This document shows positions 62,367 to 64,000 of a stretch of 64,000 nt of DNA, one piece after another. Below the pieces are notes generated by a model. It searched no databases. It worked only from the letters and a program-made list of their open reading frames with translations, and was not told the origin of the DNA. A program made the translations under genes and the position numbers. Where the stretch lies: assembly GCF_020091585.1 (NCBI RefSeq), contig NZ_CP083582.1, positions 5,342,536 to 5,406,535 on the forward strand, written 5' to 3'. The stretch is from Kovacikia minuta CCNUW1 (GTDB lineage Bacteria; Cyanobacteriota; Cyanobacteriia; Leptolyngbyales; Leptolyngbyaceae). The number at the start of each line of letters is the position of its first letter. Within the stretch, counting starts at the first letter, position 1.

Positions 62367-62634
62367 GCGAACGCGAATCTCTTTGAACATAAACAGGCGC
62401 TCGATCGCAAACATCTAGATAGAATATGCCGCTAACATCGGTCTTGATGTGTCTCGGTTTAGTCACGAACTCGCTGAGCACGCCCACGTAGCCAAGATAC
62501 GCGAAGACTTACTCAGCGGAATTCAGAGCGGGGTCAACGGCACGCCGACGTTTTTCATCAACGGTATGCGCCACGATGGCTCTTACGACCTCCGCTCATT
62601 GTTAGCTGCGATTGAAACCGCAGCCGAATCCTGA
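62367..62634 (+). pseudogene. DsbA-like oxidoreductase remnant
   Basis: ANANLFEHKQALDRKHLD (62367 on), then in a shifted frame YAANIGLDVSRFSHELAEH and GVNGTPTFFINGMRHDGSYD to a stop at 62632-62634. This is the C-terminal half of a DsbA/thioredoxin-fold protein with its cis-Pro (NGTPTFF). The frame breaks near 62430 and the CxxC half is absent. Left between hsp20 and dnaK. Confidence 0.75.
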
Positions 62635-62740
62635 GTGCTAAGGAGCCAGAGGGCAAAAGGTTCAAGGATAGATTTGTTCAACTTGTCCTGAACCCAGATT
62701 CTCAATTTTTTATCCCAATCTTTGAAGGAGGTTGCTAGCG

Positions 62741-64000
62741 ATGGCAAAAATTGTTGGTATTGATTTAGGAACGACCAACTCCTGTATCGCTGTAATAGAG
62801 GGCGGACAACCCATCGTTATTCCGAACTCAGAAGGCGGTCGCACAACTCCGTCTGTGGTTTCTTACACCAAGAAGGGCGAAAAACTTGTCGGGCAAATTG
62901 CCAAACGCCAGGGTGTAATGAACCCAGAAAACACGTTTTATTCTGTGAAACGGTTCATCGGGCGCAGGTATGATGAAGTCACCCAAGAGGCAAAACAAGT
63001 TACTTACAAAGTGGTACGTGACAGTAATGGCAATGTCAAGCTAAACTGTCCCGCTCTGAACAAGGAATTTTCACCGGAAGAAATCGCGGCTGAGGTAGTC
63101 CGCAAGCTGATAGATGATGCCAGCACCTATCTGGGGGAACCAGTGAGGCAAGCGGTCATTACCACCCCTGCCTATTTCAATGACTCTCAACGGCAGGCGA
63201 CCAAAGATGCCGGTAGAATTGCTGGAATTGAAGTTCTGCGAATTATCAATGAGCCAACGGCGGCTGCCCTCGCCTACGGACTTGACAAGAAAACCAATGA
63301 AACCATCCTGGTCTTTGACTTAGGTGGTGGAACGTTTGACGTGTCTATCCTGGAAGTGGGTGATGGTGTGTTTGAAGTGAAAGCTACCAGTGGCGACACC
63401 CACTTGGGCGGTGATGACTTTGATAAGAGAATCGTAGACTGGCTAGCAACCGAATTCCAGCGTAACGAAGGCATCGACCTCCGGAAAGACAACCAAGCCC
63501 TGCAACGCCTCACCGAAACCGCAGAAAAAGCCAAAATTGAACTGTCTGGCGCAACACAGACGCACATTAACTTACCTTTTATTACTGCAACCCCGGAAGG
63601 CCCGAAACATCTAGATATGACCTTAACGCGGGTACAGTTCGAGCAAATGTGCGCCGACTTGTTCGATCGCTGCCGCATCCCCGTCGAACAAGCTCTGCGC
63701 GATGCTAAACTGAGTCCCGCAAATATTGATGAAGTCATCTTAGTGGGTGGTGCAACTCGGATACCGGCTGTCCAGCAACTGGTACGGCAGATAATCGGCA
63801 AAGACCCACACCAGGGTGTAAACCCGGATGAAGTCGTAGCAGTGGGTGCAGCGATTCAGGCGGGTGTGCTTGGGGGTGAGGTAAAAGACGTACTGCTCCT
63901 GGATGTCACGCCGTTGTCGCTGGGTGTTGAAACTCTAGGTGGTGTGACGACCAAGATTATTCCGCGCAATACTACTGTCCCAGTGAAGAAGTCTGAGGTG
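62741..64000 (+). CDS. dnaK: Hsp70 chaperone DnaK (incomplete, runs off window)
   Basis: The first 420 codons of DnaK, open to the end of the window. [20 protein letters not shown] is the N-terminal phosphate-binding region; [37 protein letters not shown] and [16 protein letters not shown] are the other ATPase signatures. The substrate-binding domain has just begun ([17 protein letters not shown]). GAAGGAGG precedes the ATG by 8 bases. Clustering with hsp20 suggests a stress cluster. Confidence 0.97.
   Translation, partial: MAKIVGIDLGTTNSCIAVIEGGQPIVIPNSEGGRTTPSVVSYTKKGEKLVGQIAKRQGVMNPENTFYSVKRFIGRRYDEVTQEAKQVTYKVVRDSNGNVKLNCPALNKEFSPEEIAAEVVRKLIDDASTYLGEPVRQAVITTPAYFNDSQRQATKDAGRIAGIEVLRIINEPTAAALAYGLDKKTNETILVFDLGGGTFDVSILEVGDGVFEVKATSGDTHLGGDDFDKRIVDWLATEFQRNEGIDLRKDNQALQRLTETAEKAKIELSGATQTHINLPFITATPEGPKHLDMTLTRVQFEQMCADLFDRCRIPVEQALRDAKLSPANIDEVILVGGATRIPAVQQLVRQIIGKDPHQGVNPDEVVAVGAAIQAGVLGGEVKDVLLLDVTPLSLGVETLGGVTTKIIPRNTTVPVKKSEV

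Noticed and set aside
62632-62640. GAGTGCTAA, half of a CIRCE heat-shock operator, before dnaK
   Set aside because: The matching half TTAGCACTC is absent at the required spacing.

Overview
The window is chromosomal DNA from a filamentous-type cyanobacterium. The signs are very frequent GCGATCGC/CGATCG octamers, gene families confined to cyanobacteria (DUF3386, DUF3172, DUF3685, Vipp1, AgrE/ArgZ-type arginine dihydrolase, phylloquinone-pathway MenE and DHNA-CoA thioesterase), short heptameric intergenic tandem repeats, and many MITE-like repeats. The species cannot be named from the sequence.

Layout. 0.3-40 kb is mostly housekeeping: a glycosyltransferase, tRNA-Val, menE facing the next phylloquinone enzyme (DHNA-CoA thioesterase), Nfu, a GH57 amylase-like enzyme, DciA, a tandem PspA/Vipp1 pair, an AMIN-domain envelope protein, a TPR protein, SucC, MtnA, a frameshifted cytochrome b next to a Tat-exported molybdopterin oxidoreductase, the bifunctional arginine/ornithine enzyme AgrE, hopanoid genes hpnH/hpnA, a hicBA toxin-antitoxin pair, an RND pump, a ferritin-like protein, a broken response-regulator/DUF3685 gene and an M23 murein hydrolase.

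40.38-43.0 kb is the outstanding part: the remains of a type V-K CRISPR-associated transposon (CAST) inserted just downstream of tRNA-Arg(CCG). Seen in order are the tRNA target, a transposon end (TGTACAGTGAC plus five imperfect TnsB-site-like repeats), a 17-nt homing spacer identical to part of the tRNA and next to a stub of repeat, a CRISPR array of 22 repeat units, a long tracrRNA and the last 81 codons of cas12k. A GTG PAM flanks the tRNA protospacer and the transposon end lies 62 bp beyond it, the spacing expected for RNA-guided V-K insertion. The rest of cas12k is gone, cut off by a 199-bp terminal-inverted-repeat element. No tnsB, tnsC or tniQ is present in the window. 43.2-45.6 kb is debris: two broken IS630-type transposases and apparent pieces of a Tn3 transposase, a DUF2235 protein and an nSTAND1 protein.

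45.6-59.7 kb holds a GT4 glycosyltransferase and a two-component signalling island: a giant hybrid histidine kinase now split by a frameshift, a REC-wHTH-HPt-REC-REC regulator, two single-domain receivers and a second hybrid kinase. A conserved motif made of two half-sites about 11 bp apart recurs before several of these genes and before hsp20, suggesting an OmpR-type regulon. 59.8-61.6 kb is an IS630 element nested in a dead transposase. 61.8-64 kb carries hsp20, a dead DsbA-like fragment and dnaK, which runs off the end of the window.
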